Shown here piece by piece: positions 50,594 through 59,717 of a stretch of 64,000 nucleotides of DNA. The stretch's first letter is position 1; each line of letters begins with the position of its first letter. The notes beneath the pieces were generated by a model. The model searched no databases and was not told where the DNA came from. It worked only from the letters and a program-made list of their open reading frames with translations. The position numbers were made by a program, and so were the translations under genes. Where the stretch lies: contig JAZQKZ010000018.1 of the NCBI GenBank assembly GCA_045542415.1, forward strand, positions 45,487 to 109,486, in the 5' to 3' direction. The DNA is from UMGS1958 sp045542415. Lineage in GTDB: Bacteria > Bacillota > Clostridia > UBA1381.

Positions 50594-53047
50594 TTACTCG
50601 GAATAGCCTATAATACCCTCATATAATATCACAGCCTGTTCATCGCTCAGCGATTCTGTGTTATTATTTATATAGATAACACCTCTGCTGTCCCACGCAA
50701 CCTTTTTGCCAAGCGCTTCTACAACTGCACGAAGCGGAATATACGTCCGGTCTGAAATTATCGCCGCAGGCACATCAAGCATCATTTCCTTGTCATTTAT
50801 CGTATAGCTTGCCGAATCAATAACGAGCTTTATAATATTATCGTCCTGCTTTATTGTAACCTCACGCTTAGTACCATCCCAGTTTACCTCTGCACCAAAG
50901 GCTTCGGCAATAAATCTGAGCGGCACCAAGGTTCTGTCATCACGGATAAGCGGAGTAGCGTCACTGTTTTTATCAATCCGCATCATAGCACCGTTTACCA
51001 TTGAAAACGGACTTCCTATAACCATTGAAACGCTTTCGTCTGCACCAAGGCTTTCAATCGGGTAATACTTTATTCCCTTTTCAAGGTCAGGATTTGTGTA
51101 TTCAGTACCGTTATATGTTACCCTCGCTCTCGATACAGGTATTTCCTTTGTGTCAAAGCCGAGATAATATCCTAAGTGCGGCGGCTGATTATAGCCTACA
51201 TTCTGGGTTGTGATATATGTTCTGTACTGCAAATCGTGCATAAGAGTATAAATCTTATAATCTGTAGGCGTAGTTGTTGTAAATACAGCCATTGCTGAGC
51301 TGTCTGTTTTAAAGTAGATTGTTTCCTCTCTCCAGTCGCCGAGCATATCGCACGTTATACCCGGATATGCCTTTGTACCGCCGTTCGATACATAATTATA
51401 AGGCGTAAAAATTACCTGTGACAGCTTACTTACAGGCAACCATTTATATATATTATTGCCGTCCTGAAGCTCACGTCCGAAATCACCATCCCAGTAAATA
51501 AAGAAGTTTCTGATATCAACATTATTTGTACCAATAACCGTTCCGTCAGATGACATCATCTTATCAGACATCCAGCTTTCTGCACCGCTGTAATCCGGGT
51601 CAATATCTGCACTTGCCATTCGGTTTAAGCTTCTGCCCTCAAACGAGCCCCAAAGAATTTCACCCGTGCGTGCATCACGCATTTCCATACCAAATTCGGC
51701 ATCGTCACTTTCGTGTCCCGAAAAAATCTCAAGTCCCGGTCTGTCAGGAATAAGGTCGCTTGTGTGCTGTGCATTTCCATGACCGAGACCTGTTGAATAC
51801 AATCCCTTGCCGTCATCGTCTATCACTGCCGAGCCATATATAATTTCATCCTTGCCGTCAAAATCAACGTCAGCAACCGCTATGCTATGATTTCCCTGTC
51901 CGTAATATTCATAGCCTGCCTTATTCGAGTCAAATGTCCACAGCTTTTTGAGCTTTCCGTCAACAAAATTGTATGCTACAAGGTACATCCGTGTATAGTA
52001 ACCCCGACACATAATAACACTGGGAGTCATACCGTCAAGATATGCCACACACGCAAGGAAACGGTCACAACGATTTCCGTAATCATCGCCCCACTCCTCT
52101 ATCTTTCCTCTTCCCGGCTCGTATTTTATTGTGTTAATAATTTCGCCCGTTTCACCGTTAAATACTGTGAGATATTCATCACCACGCAGAATACGTCCGT
52201 TTTCGTCACGCCACACTACATTTTTATGACCGATCACCTTACCCTTGGCGTCAGTCGTACCGTCGGCTGTTTTGCACACAACCTCCGCCTTGCCGTCTCC
52301 GTCGAGGTCATAAACCATAAACTGCGTATAATGTTCACCTGCACGAATATTGTATCCGAGATTAATTCTCCACATATGCGTTCCGTCGAGCTTGTAGCCG
52401 TCAAGTATCACAGGTGATGTGATGCCGTTCTCTGAATTGTCCTTTGAATTATCGGGATCCCATTTGAGTACAATATCAAGCTGACCGTCACCGTCAAGGT
52501 CGGCAATACTTGTTTCGGCCGGTCTGTATTCAACTACCTTGTTACTGTTTTCATCTGCATACATCGGCTCACCGTCAGGCTCCACTGCCTGCGGTCTGTC
52601 AAGCAATGGAATTTCAAGCATATTGCTTTCCCATACTGTTACAGCATTACACTTCTCCTGTTCAACCCCGTCAACAACAGCCTCAACCTGATATTTGCTT
52701 TCTACCGTTCCGCTTTCATCGGTGAAATTTGTTATATTGAGCGGAAATGCGTTGAGCTTCTTACCGTCACGGTAGATATTATATTTCGTAGTATTTGATT
52801 CCGTTCCGAGCCATCTCCACGAAAGGAAAATTCCTTTATTTGTTTTTACTGCAACAAGTCCCCGGTCAAGGTATTCCATCTGACGTGTAATAAATTCCCG
52901 ATTTTCTACCAATTGTTGAGTTTCGGCAAGCTTCGCTTCATCCGTTTTAAAAACCTCAACAACTCCTACCTCTGCCGCCCAGGCTGTTGTGCTTGCACAT
53001 ATGCTCGTTGCAAGTAAAATTGAAATTATTTGTTTTCTTAATGACAT
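50594..53047 (-). CDS. Rhamnogalacturonan lyase (PL11) with C-terminal copper-amine-oxidase-like domain
   Basis: 817 residues. Signal peptide 1-24 (ICASTTAWA). Residues about 55-655 form a PL11 propeller: YLDRGLVAVKTNKGIFLSWRWLGTES, calcium loops IADLDGDGQLDIV, MVYDLDGDGKAEVVCKTADGTTD, VADVDFDGKDEIIYGS, the YGQGNHSIAV and GLGHGNAQHTSDLIPDRPGLEI stretches, and LGDWREE. It cleaves the rhamnose-galacturonate backbone of pectin by beta-elimination. About 680-796 is the stalk-like domain (LVPLRFIAEAFGAEVNWDG, YIPLRAVVEALGKKVAWD) likely involved in cell-surface attachment. GAGGTG site before the ATG. Confidence 0.93.
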   Translation of the reverse strand: MSLRKQIISILLATSICASTTAWAAEVGVVEVFKTDEAKLAETQQLVENREFITRQMEYLDRGLVAVKTNKGIFLSWRWLGTESNTTKYNIYRDGKKLNAFPLNITNFTDESGTVESKYQVEAVVDGVEQEKCNAVTVWESNMLEIPLLDRPQAVEPDGEPMYADENSNKVVEYRPAETSIADLDGDGQLDIVLKWDPDNSKDNSENGITSPVILDGYKLDGTHMWRINLGYNIRAGEHYTQFMVYDLDGDGKAEVVCKTADGTTDAKGKVIGHKNVVWRDENGRILRGDEYLTVFNGETGEIINTIKYEPGRGKIEEWGDDYGNRCDRFLACVAYLDGMTPSVIMCRGYYTRMYLVAYNFVDGKLKKLWTFDSNKAGYEYYGQGNHSIAVADVDFDGKDEIIYGSAVIDDDGKGLYSTGLGHGNAQHTSDLIPDRPGLEIFSGHESDDAEFGMEMRDARTGEILWGSFEGRSLNRMASADIDPDYSGAESWMSDKMMSSDGTVIGTNNVDIRNFFIYWDGDFGRELQDGNNIYKWLPVSKLSQVIFTPYNYVSNGGTKAYPGITCDMLGDWREETIYFKTDSSAMAVFTTTTPTDYKIYTLMHDLQYRTYITTQNVGYNQPPHLGYYLGFDTKEIPVSRARVTYNGTEYTNPDLEKGIKYYPIESLGADESVSMVIGSPFSMVNGAMMRIDKNSDATPLIRDDRTLVPLRFIAEAFGAEVNWDGTKREVTIKQDDNIIKLVIDSASYTINDKEMMLDVPAAIISDRTYIPLRAVVEALGKKVAWDSRGVIYINNNTESLSDEQAVILYEGIIGYSE

Positions 53048-53087
53048 AGCCTTTCACCTCATTTTATCAAGTTTGCTCTATACCCAA

Positions 53088-53116
53088 ATTATACCACACA
53101 TCAAATGATTTGTAAA
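53088..53116 (-). promoter_or_regulatory. Sigma-A promoter of the PL11 gene
   Basis: Minus strand TTTACA, 17-bp spacer, TATAAT. Confidence 0.8.
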
Positions 53117-53120
53117 GCAA

Positions 53121-53148
53121 GACAGGGCATCGCAACCGATACCCTGTC
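53121..53148 (-). terminator. Terminator of proS
   Basis: 12-bp stem GACAGGGTATCG/CGATGCCCTGTC (one G-U) with a 4-base loop, right after the proS stop; weak T tail that runs into the PL11 promoter. Confidence 0.7.
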
Positions 53149-53153
53149 AAACA

Positions 53154-54860
53154 TTACTTATTATTCTTTACAAATTCAATTACGTCCTTAACGGCAGTTG
53201 CGATATCCTTATCCTCGCTTACACCTGTTGCACGCTCCTTGTACTCAACAATTCCCTCGCTGATCATCTTGCCGACTACGATTCTTACCGGAATACCGAT
53301 AAGGTCTGCGTCCTTGAACTTAACTCCGGCACGCTCGCTTCTGTCGTCTAAGAGAACGTCAATTCCTGCTGCCTTTAAGTCCTCGTAAATCTTCTCAGCC
53401 GCTTCCATCTGTTCCGCAACCTTATGATTTGCAGGCACAACAATTGCCTCGAACGGTGCACATGATACCGGCCACTTGATACCGTTTTCGTCATAGTTCT
53501 GCTCAATTACCGCAGCTATACAACGTGTTACACCGATACCGTAGCAGCCCATGATTACTGTCTGGCTCTTGCCGTTTTCGTCAAGATACTTTAAGCCTAA
53601 TGCATCCGAGTACTTTGTGCCGAGCTTGAAGATATGACCAACCTCGATACCCTGTGCAGTCTTAATCGGCTTGCCGCACTTCGGACAAACATCGCCCTCT
53701 TCAACTACTCTGATGTCAGCAACCACACCTGCCTCAAAGTCCTTGCCGATATTTACATTCTTATAGTGCATATCTGTTTCGTTTGCACCGATAACGAAGT
53801 TCTTCATTAATGCAACTTCCTTATCAACGTATAACTCAATGTCAAGTCCTACAGGACCTGCAAAGCCTACCTCTGCATTTGTAATCTCACGAACCTTAAA
53901 CGGCTCTGCAAGCTCCAAATCATCAACACAGCCGACTAAGTTCTTGAGCTTAACCTCGTTGATTTCTCTGTCGCCTCTTACCATTGCGGCAATGTACTTA
54001 TCATCTGCTTTGTAGATGATTGTCTTTGCGAAATTATGAGCTTCCATTCCTAAGAATGATACTAATTCATCAATTGTATGAGCATTCGGAGTGTGTACCT
54101 TTTCCATATCGAAGTCGCCCTCAATCTGCGGCTTCTCACATACAATACACTCACACTTTTCATAATTTGCCGCATAACCGCATGCGTCGCAGTATGCAAT
54201 GCCGTCCTCACCTACCGGTGACTTAACCATGAACTCCTGGCTGCCGCTGCCGCCCATTGCACCACTGTCTGCGTCAACTATTGTGAAGTCAAGTCCAAGA
54301 CGTGTGAAGATTCTGCAATATGCATCATACATAGCCTGATATGACTTATCAAGTCCCTCCTGAGTTGTATCAAAGCTGTATGCGTCTTTCATGATGAACT
54401 CTCTTCCACGCATCACACCGAATCTCGGACGGCCCTCGTCACGGTACTTGGTCTGAATCTGATATAAAGTCATCGGATATTCCTTATATGACTTTACATT
54501 ATCAATTACAGTCTGTGTAAAAAGCTCCTCGTGTGTAGGTCCTAAGCAGAAATCGCGATTGTTTCTGTCCTTTAACTTGAACATTGACGGTCCGAATACC
54601 TCCCAACGTCCTGAAGCCTGGTATGCTTCTGCCGGAAGAAGTGCCGCCATTAACAGCTCCTGTGCATCTGCTCTGTTCATTTCTTCTCTTACAATCTGCT
54701 CAATCTTCTGTAATGAGCGTAAGCCTAACGGAAGATATGAATAAATTCCTGCTGCAAGCTTTCTTATCATACCTGCTCTTAACATTAATCTATGGCTTGT
54801 TATCTCTGCCTCTGAGGGCACCTCACGCAACGTAGGCATGAGAAGTTTTGACATTTTCAT
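53154..54860 (-). CDS. proS: Prolyl-tRNA synthetase
   Basis: 568 residues, bacterial type with the editing insertion. Class II core motif 1 and 2 (EVPSEAEITSHRLMLRAGMIRKLAAGIYSYLPLG, TKYRDEGRPRFGVMRGREFIMKDAYSFD), then the INS domain (about 224-405, GIAYCDACGYAANYEKCECIVCEKP; the Cys pairs suggest a zinc site in addition), motif 3 (CYGIGVTRCIAAVIEQN) and the anticodon domain. ATG after AAAGGAAC. Lies 110 bp after argB with no clear terminator. Confidence 0.96.
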   Translation of the reverse strand: MKMSKLLMPTLREVPSEAEITSHRLMLRAGMIRKLAAGIYSYLPLGLRSLQKIEQIVREEMNRADAQELLMAALLPAEAYQASGRWEVFGPSMFKLKDRNNRDFCLGPTHEELFTQTVIDNVKSYKEYPMTLYQIQTKYRDEGRPRFGVMRGREFIMKDAYSFDTTQEGLDKSYQAMYDAYCRIFTRLGLDFTIVDADSGAMGGSGSQEFMVKSPVGEDGIAYCDACGYAANYEKCECIVCEKPQIEGDFDMEKVHTPNAHTIDELVSFLGMEAHNFAKTIIYKADDKYIAAMVRGDREINEVKLKNLVGCVDDLELAEPFKVREITNAEVGFAGPVGLDIELYVDKEVALMKNFVIGANETDMHYKNVNIGKDFEAGVVADIRVVEEGDVCPKCGKPIKTAQGIEVGHIFKLGTKYSDALGLKYLDENGKSQTVIMGCYGIGVTRCIAAVIEQNYDENGIKWPVSCAPFEAIVVPANHKVAEQMEAAEKIYEDLKAAGIDVLLDDRSERAGVKFKDADLIGIPVRIVVGKMISEGIVEYKERATGVSEDKDIATAVKDVIEFVKNNK

Positions 54861-54970
54861 TGTTTTTTGTTCCTTTCAGCCAATAATAATCAAAAATTTT
54901 TGCCTGCAAAAATTTCAACAACTATTATCTATTCTTTATTATCTATTATCTCAGATTGCTCTGCAATCAC

Positions 54971-55843
54971 TTAATAACGTTCACTCTTGATAAGTGTACC
55001 AATACCTGTCTTTGTAAATATTTCAAGCAGTAAGCAATGCGGAACACGTCCGTCTATGATATGTACGCCTGTTACACCTGCATCAATTGCATCAAGGCAT
55101 CCGAGGACTTTCGGAATCATGCCGCCGCTTATTGTGCCATCGCTTATCATATCATGTATCTCATGCTTATGTGCCTCATAAATTACGTTGCCATCCTTAT
55201 CCTTAACACCCTCAACGTCTGTTAAAAGAATAAGCTTTTCAGCCTTAACGGCTGATGCAACCGCACCTGCAACACTGTCAGCATTTACGTTATAGCTGTT
55301 ACCCTCGTCATCTGTACCGATCGGTGCGATTACCGGAATCCACTGGTCGTTACAGAGCAAGTCCATAAGCTCGTTATTTACCTCAACCACGTCACCCACA
55401 TAGCCTAAATCCATCTGCTTGCCGTCAACCTCGGTGTATTGCTTCTTACACTTCATCATTGCACCGTCAATACCGCTTATACCGACAGCACGGCCGCCCT
55501 TAGTATTTAAAAGTGCAACAATTTCCTTATTTGTTTTACCGATAAGCACCTGCTGAGCTACACTCATTGTTTCCTTATCTGTTACTCGCAAGCCGTTTAT
55601 AAACTCGCTCTTTAAGCCTCTGTCATTTAATGCCTTCGAAATATCCGGACCTCCACCGTGAACTACAATCGGGTTTAAGCCGATAAACTTCAGAAGAGTT
55701 ATATCCTCCATAACAGAGTTCTTTAACTCTTCATTTATCATAGCGTTGCCGCCGTATTTAACTACAACCGTCTTACCCGCAAACTTCTGGATATACGGAA
55801 GTGCGTCAATTAAGATTTGTGCTTTTTTAATAAGATGTTCCAT
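54971..55843 (-). CDS. argB: N-acetylglutamate kinase
   Basis: 290 residues. Second step of arginine biosynthesis. Motifs: KTVVVKYGGNAM, IVVHGGGPDIS, TNKEIVALLNTKGGRAVGISG, YNVNADSVAGAVASAV and GGMIPKVLGCLDAID. The N-terminal helix is that of arginine-sensitive hexameric forms (inference). Follows argC by 14 bp in the same operon. Confidence 0.96.
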   Translation of the reverse strand: MEHLIKKAQILIDALPYIQKFAGKTVVVKYGGNAMINEELKNSVMEDITLLKFIGLNPIVVHGGGPDISKALNDRGLKSEFINGLRVTDKETMSVAQQVLIGKTNKEIVALLNTKGGRAVGISGIDGAMMKCKKQYTEVDGKQMDLGYVGDVVEVNNELMDLLCNDQWIPVIAPIGTDDEGNSYNVNADSVAGAVASAVKAEKLILLTDVEGVKDKDGNVIYEAHKHEIHDMISDGTISGGMIPKVLGCLDAIDAGVTGVHIIDGRVPHCLLLEIFTKTGIGTLIKSERY

Positions 55844-55857
55844 TTTTATCTCCTTGA

Positions 55858-56895
55858 TTATAAGTAGAAGCCCGCATTTGAAAGTGCTGTTTTCTCATCC
55901 AGACCAAACAGAATATTCATGTTCTGCACAGCCTGTCCTGCCGCACCCTTTACTATGTTGTCAATACTTGAAACTACAACTGCACGCTGTAGGCGTTCAT
56001 CTGCGATTACGCCAATGTCAACGAAATTTGAGCCTGCAATATTCTTAATTTCCGGTAACACTCCCGGCTCCATTACTCTTACAAAAAACTCGTCCTTGTA
56101 GTAATCCGCATAAATCTTCTGTAACTCCTCTGTTGTGTAAGGCTTATTAAGATTTACATATATTGTAGCTAATATACCACGCTTTACCGGTATAAGATGC
56201 GGTGTGAATGAAAGCATTACCTCTTCATTTGCAATATGTGAAAGCTCCTGCTCAATTTCTGAGGTGTGGCGATGTGTTGCAATCTTGTATGCCTTTGCAG
56301 TTTCTGCACATTCACAGAAATGTACCTGATGCGAAAGACCGCGTCCTGCACCGGTTACACCTGACTTTGCATCTACGATTATATTCTTTGTGCTGCCTGC
56401 ACCTGATGCTAAAAGCGGTGCCGCACCAAGAATAGAGCATGTTGTATAGCAACCCGGATTTCCGATAAGTCTTGCTGACTTAATCTTATCTCTGTGCAGC
56501 TCCGGAAGTCCGTAAACCGATTCCTTTAACAGCTCCGGTGATGAATGCTCCTGACCGTACCACTCTTCATATACCTTGACATCATCATAACGGAAGTCAC
56601 CGCTTAAATCTATTACCTTTACTCCTGTTTCCAAAAGTGCAGGAATAACGTCCTTTGATGCTCCGTGCGGAAGTGCCGTAAAAGCCACGTCACACTTTGA
56701 TACTGCATCCATATCAACTACAGTACATTCCTTTTCAAGTACACCCTTGAAATTCGGATATACCTCGCTTATCTTCTTTCCCGCAAAGCTCTGTGAGCCT
56801 AAAACCTCAATGCTTACCTCCGGGTGGTTTGAAAGCAAACGTACAAGCTCAATACCTGCATAGCCTGTTGCACCAAGTACTGCTGCTTTTATCAT
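55858..56895 (-). CDS. argC: N-acetyl-gamma-glutamyl-phosphate reductase
   Basis: 345 residues. Third step of arginine synthesis. NADP-binding start AAVLGATGYAGIELVRLLSNHPEV, catalytic Cys in LIGNPGCYTTCSIL, and the HRHTSEIEQEL and TPHLIPVKRGILATIYV regions. First gene of argC-argB. Its leader of about 160 nt contains a family-A palindrome. Confidence 0.96.
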   Translation of the reverse strand: MIKAAVLGATGYAGIELVRLLSNHPEVSIEVLGSQSFAGKKISEVYPNFKGVLEKECTVVDMDAVSKCDVAFTALPHGASKDVIPALLETGVKVIDLSGDFRYDDVKVYEEWYGQEHSSPELLKESVYGLPELHRDKIKSARLIGNPGCYTTCSILGAAPLLASGAGSTKNIIVDAKSGVTGAGRGLSHQVHFCECAETAKAYKIATHRHTSEIEQELSHIANEEVMLSFTPHLIPVKRGILATIYVNLNKPYTTEELQKIYADYYKDEFFVRVMEPGVLPEIKNIAGSNFVDIGVIADERLQRAVVVSSIDNIVKGAAGQAVQNMNILFGLDEKTALSNAGFYL

Positions 56896-56927
56896 AATAT
56901 ATCAATTGCCCCTTTCTCAAAGACAAG

Positions 56928-57026
56928 GCTGAAAGAAATTTTCGCAGATTGCTGTTTTGAAAGGCGACGGCGTACAGTGGTACTCCGAGTCTTGAAAAAT
57001 AGTAAGATGCGGAAATTTATTCAGAC
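56928..57026. repeat. Long palindromic intergenic element, family A, copy 2
   Basis: About 98 bp forming a long imperfect hairpin: outer CTGAA/TTCAG, inner AAATTTTCGCA with TGCGGAAATTT, GTAC/GTAC tip. Aligns segment by segment with the copy at 29835. It sits inside the argC transcript leader. Confidence 0.7.
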
Positions 57027-57061
57027 TTAACATCTCCTAAGTAATCTATTTTAACTATTCT

Positions 57062-57090
57062 ATTATACCGCACTTTATTCCTTTTGTAAA
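57062..57090 (-). promoter_or_regulatory. Sigma-A promoter of argCB
   Basis: Minus strand TTTACA, 17-bp spacer, TATAAT; the transcript would start near 57055. Confidence 0.75.
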
Positions 57091-57172
57091 GGTTTATTTT
57101 TATTTTTGTGCAAATTATAATCTATAATTATTCATATTTATGAATAATATAACACATCCTATAATGCTTCAA

Positions 57173-57622
57173 TTAAAAATTCTCTTTTGTATCCAAATAT
57201 ACTGTAACAGGACCGTCATTTACAAGGCTTACTTTCATATCTGCACCGAACTCGCCTGTTTCGCAGTGTATGCCTGTTTCACGCATTGTTTTGACAAACT
57301 GCTCATACATTTCCTCTGCCTCTTTGGGCGGCATAGCATTATCAAATGACGGACGTGTTCCCTTTTTACAGCTCCAATAAAGTGTAAACTGCGAAACTAT
57401 AAGTATTTCACCGTTTATATCCGTTATACTCTTATTGATTTTTCCGTCCTCGTCATCGAAAATTCTAAGCTTTATAAGCTTATTCACAAGCTTATTTATA
57501 TCCTCGGCTGTGTCCTCCTTGCCTACTCCAAGAAGAATTAACATTCCTTTTCCCGACTTTCCGGCAACTTTTTCGTCAATCTCCACCGATGAATTTAATA
57601 CTCTCTGTATTACTGCTCTCAT
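57173..57622 (-). CDS. dtd: D-aminoacyl-tRNA deacylase
   Basis: 149 residues. Hydrolyses D-amino acids from tRNA. Start MRAVIQRVLNSSVEID, middle LIVSQFTLYWSCKKGTRPSFDNAMPP (the SQFTL site), VSLVNDGPVTVYLD (the NDGPVT/gly-cisPro site) at the end. AGGAATAAAGGATG ribosome context. RelA commonly precedes dtd in Firmicutes, but here an ABC-F gene is upstream. Confidence 0.96.
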   Translation of the reverse strand: MRAVIQRVLNSSVEIDEKVAGKSGKGMLILLGVGKEDTAEDINKLVNKLIKLRIFDDEDGKINKSITDINGEILIVSQFTLYWSCKKGTRPSFDNAMPPKEAEEMYEQFVKTMRETGIHCETGEFGADMKVSLVNDGPVTVYLDTKENF

Positions 57623-57648
57623 CCTTTATTCCTCCATAATTTTTACAA

Positions 57649-57754
57649 TAGTGTGAAAAAGAAGCAAGCAGATTGCCTCTCATAGAGGCACCGGCATGTG
57701 CTGATACTCCAAACAGAAGCGAACGATGAGATGTGAAGCTTATTTTTTACACTA
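57649..57754. repeat. Palindromic intergenic element, family B, long copy
   Basis: Ends in TAGTGTGAAAAA/TTTTTTACACTA and contains a small hairpin GCCTCT-CATA-AGAGGC, then AGAAGCGAACGATGAGATGTG as in the copy at 22591-22640. It overlaps the ABC-F stop codon and reaches to the dtd leader. Confidence 0.65.
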
Positions 57755-59665
57755 AACCTCGTATCCGTTCTCTTCTATCTCTATCTGAAGCTCTTCCCAT
57801 TCTGCGAGCAACTCTTCGAGCTTTTCATTTATTGCGTCAATTTCCTTCTGCAAATCTGCCGCAAGTACAAAGTCCGTTGCTACCTTAGGATCCTCAAAGC
57901 CCTTACTCTTTTCTTCTATTTCTGCCTCGGCTTCACCGATAAGCTCCTCCACCTTTTTAAAGCGGTTTATCGTCTTACGCTTCTGTGCTTCAAGACGTTT
58001 TTGCTCCTTGTAGTCAAGGTTTTTGGGTTGCTCCTTTGCAACCTCTTCTTCAACTGCCGCCTTGCGGTGCTCAAGGAAATAGTCATAGCCACCGCTATAG
58101 CTGACAAGTCCGTCTTCATTCATATATATGATTCTGTCAGCAAGCTTATTTATAAAGTATCGGTCATGCGATACCATAAGCATTGTACCGTCATAATCTG
58201 TCAGTGCCGCTTCAAGTGCTTCTCTTGATTCAATATCAAGATGGTTGGTAGGCTCGTCCATGATGAGGAAATTTACACTTTTAAGCATCAGCTTTGCAAG
58301 CTCTACTCTTGCACGCTCTCCGCCCGATAATTTCTTTATTTCTTTAAATACATCCTCACCCTTAAAGAGAAATGCCGCAAGTGCATTTCTTATCTGCGTA
58401 ACTGTAAGTGTCGGATATTCATCATATACCTCGTCAAAGACAGTATTTTCCATATTCAGATTTTCCTGTATCTGGTCATAGTATCCGGTGAAAATATTCG
58501 CACCCAGCTTGTACTCGCCCATTGTCGGTTTATACATCCCCATTATGATTTTTATGAGTGTTGTCTTACCGCAACCGTTCGGACCTAATAAAAACACCTT
58601 TTCGCCTTTTCTTATATGAAGATTTGCGTCAGAAAAAATCTTTTTGTCCTCAAATTTCATTGCAAGCTTTTCGGCAATCAGTACGTCCTGACCACCACCG
58701 GCACATGCTTTAAACGAAAACTCTATTTCATCAGGTGACTGCATGGGCTTTACCAGGCTTTCCTCAAGCTTCTCTATGACTTTCATCTTGGATTCAGCTG
58801 TCTTTATATTTCTTTCTCTGTTCCAACGTCTTTGCTGCTCGACAATCCCCTCCAAACGTTCAATCTCTGCCATTGTATTGGCATAGTTGCGCTCCTCGGT
58901 TTTTCTGTCAATTTCACGCTGTGCCATATATGCACTGTAGTTTCCGTTATAGCTTCTGAATCGTCCGTTTTCAAGCTCAAAGGTCTTGTTTGTGACCCTG
59001 TCAAGGAAATATCGGTCATGCGAAATTACAATAAATGCTGCTTTGCAGGTATTTAAAAATCCCTCAAGCCATTCTACCGATTCAATGTCAAGATGGTTTG
59101 TAGGCTCATCAAGCAAAAGTAAATTTGCATCAGATAATAAAATCTTACCCAACGCAACTCTTGTTTTCTGTCCGCCCGAAAGCTTATTTACATGAAGTAA
59201 AAAATCATCCTCACTGAATCCTAATCCTATTAGTGTACTTTTTATTTTATTTTTATAAAAAAATCCGTCAAGCTCCGCAAACCTCTCCTGCAGTCTCGTC
59301 TGTCGCTTTACAAGCTCGTCAAGGTCGCCGTTACCGTTTTCTATATCATAACGGATGTCATCGAGCTGATGCTCAATTTCTGTAACCTCACTAAACGAAG
59401 TCAGCATTTCCTGCATTATCGTGTTATCGCTCTCCGAGCAGGCATACTGGTCAAGATATCCGATTTTGGTGAATTTATTCTTGAATATTTCACCGCTGTC
59501 ATAATCCATCTGACCTGTTATAATCTTTGCAAGCGTGGATTTTCCGGCTCCGTTTACACCGACAAAGCCGATTTTATCGGCACTGTCTATATTAAAAGAT
59601 ACGTTGTCAAAAAGAGTTTCATCCAGAAACATCTTTTTGAGTCCGTTTCCGTTCATTAATATCAT
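57752..59665 (-). CDS. ABC-F family ATPase
   Basis: 637 residues, two ABC domains with no membrane part: first Walker A GVNGAGKSTLAK, LSGGQKTRVALGKILL and LLLDEPTNHLDIESVEW; linker about 240-310 (the ABC-F interdomain region); second Walker A GPNGCGKTTLIK, LSGGERARVELAKLML and MDEPTNHLDIESREAL; a charged coiled-coil C-terminus (about 560-637). ABC-F proteins act on the ribosome E site in translation rescue or antibiotic protection; close to Uup/YdiF, so resistance is not implied. GAAAGGAT before the ATG. Confidence 0.93.
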   Translation of the reverse strand: MILMNGNGLKKMFLDETLFDNVSFNIDSADKIGFVGVNGAGKSTLAKIITGQMDYDSGEIFKNKFTKIGYLDQYACSESDNTIMQEMLTSFSEVTEIEHQLDDIRYDIENGNGDLDELVKRQTRLQERFAELDGFFYKNKIKSTLIGLGFSEDDFLLHVNKLSGGQKTRVALGKILLSDANLLLLDEPTNHLDIESVEWLEGFLNTCKAAFIVISHDRYFLDRVTNKTFELENGRFRSYNGNYSAYMAQREIDRKTEERNYANTMAEIERLEGIVEQQRRWNRERNIKTAESKMKVIEKLEESLVKPMQSPDEIEFSFKACAGGGQDVLIAEKLAMKFEDKKIFSDANLHIRKGEKVFLLGPNGCGKTTLIKIIMGMYKPTMGEYKLGANIFTGYYDQIQENLNMENTVFDEVYDEYPTLTVTQIRNALAAFLFKGEDVFKEIKKLSGGERARVELAKLMLKSVNFLIMDEPTNHLDIESREALEAALTDYDGTMLMVSHDRYFINKLADRIIYMNEDGLVSYSGGYDYFLEHRKAAVEEEVAKEQPKNLDYKEQKRLEAQKRKTINRFKKVEELIGEAEAEIEEKSKGFEDPKVATDFVLAADLQKEIDAINEKLEELLAEWEELQIEIEENGYEV

Positions 59666-59717
59666 AGCTGTATCCTTTCGCTATATTTCGTGTCCCGTTT
59701 ATTTGGTGTCCCCATTT

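Noticed and set aside
56896..57060. T-box before argC
   Set aside because: No TGGAACC-type T-box sequence on the minus strand; only a family-A palindrome is present.
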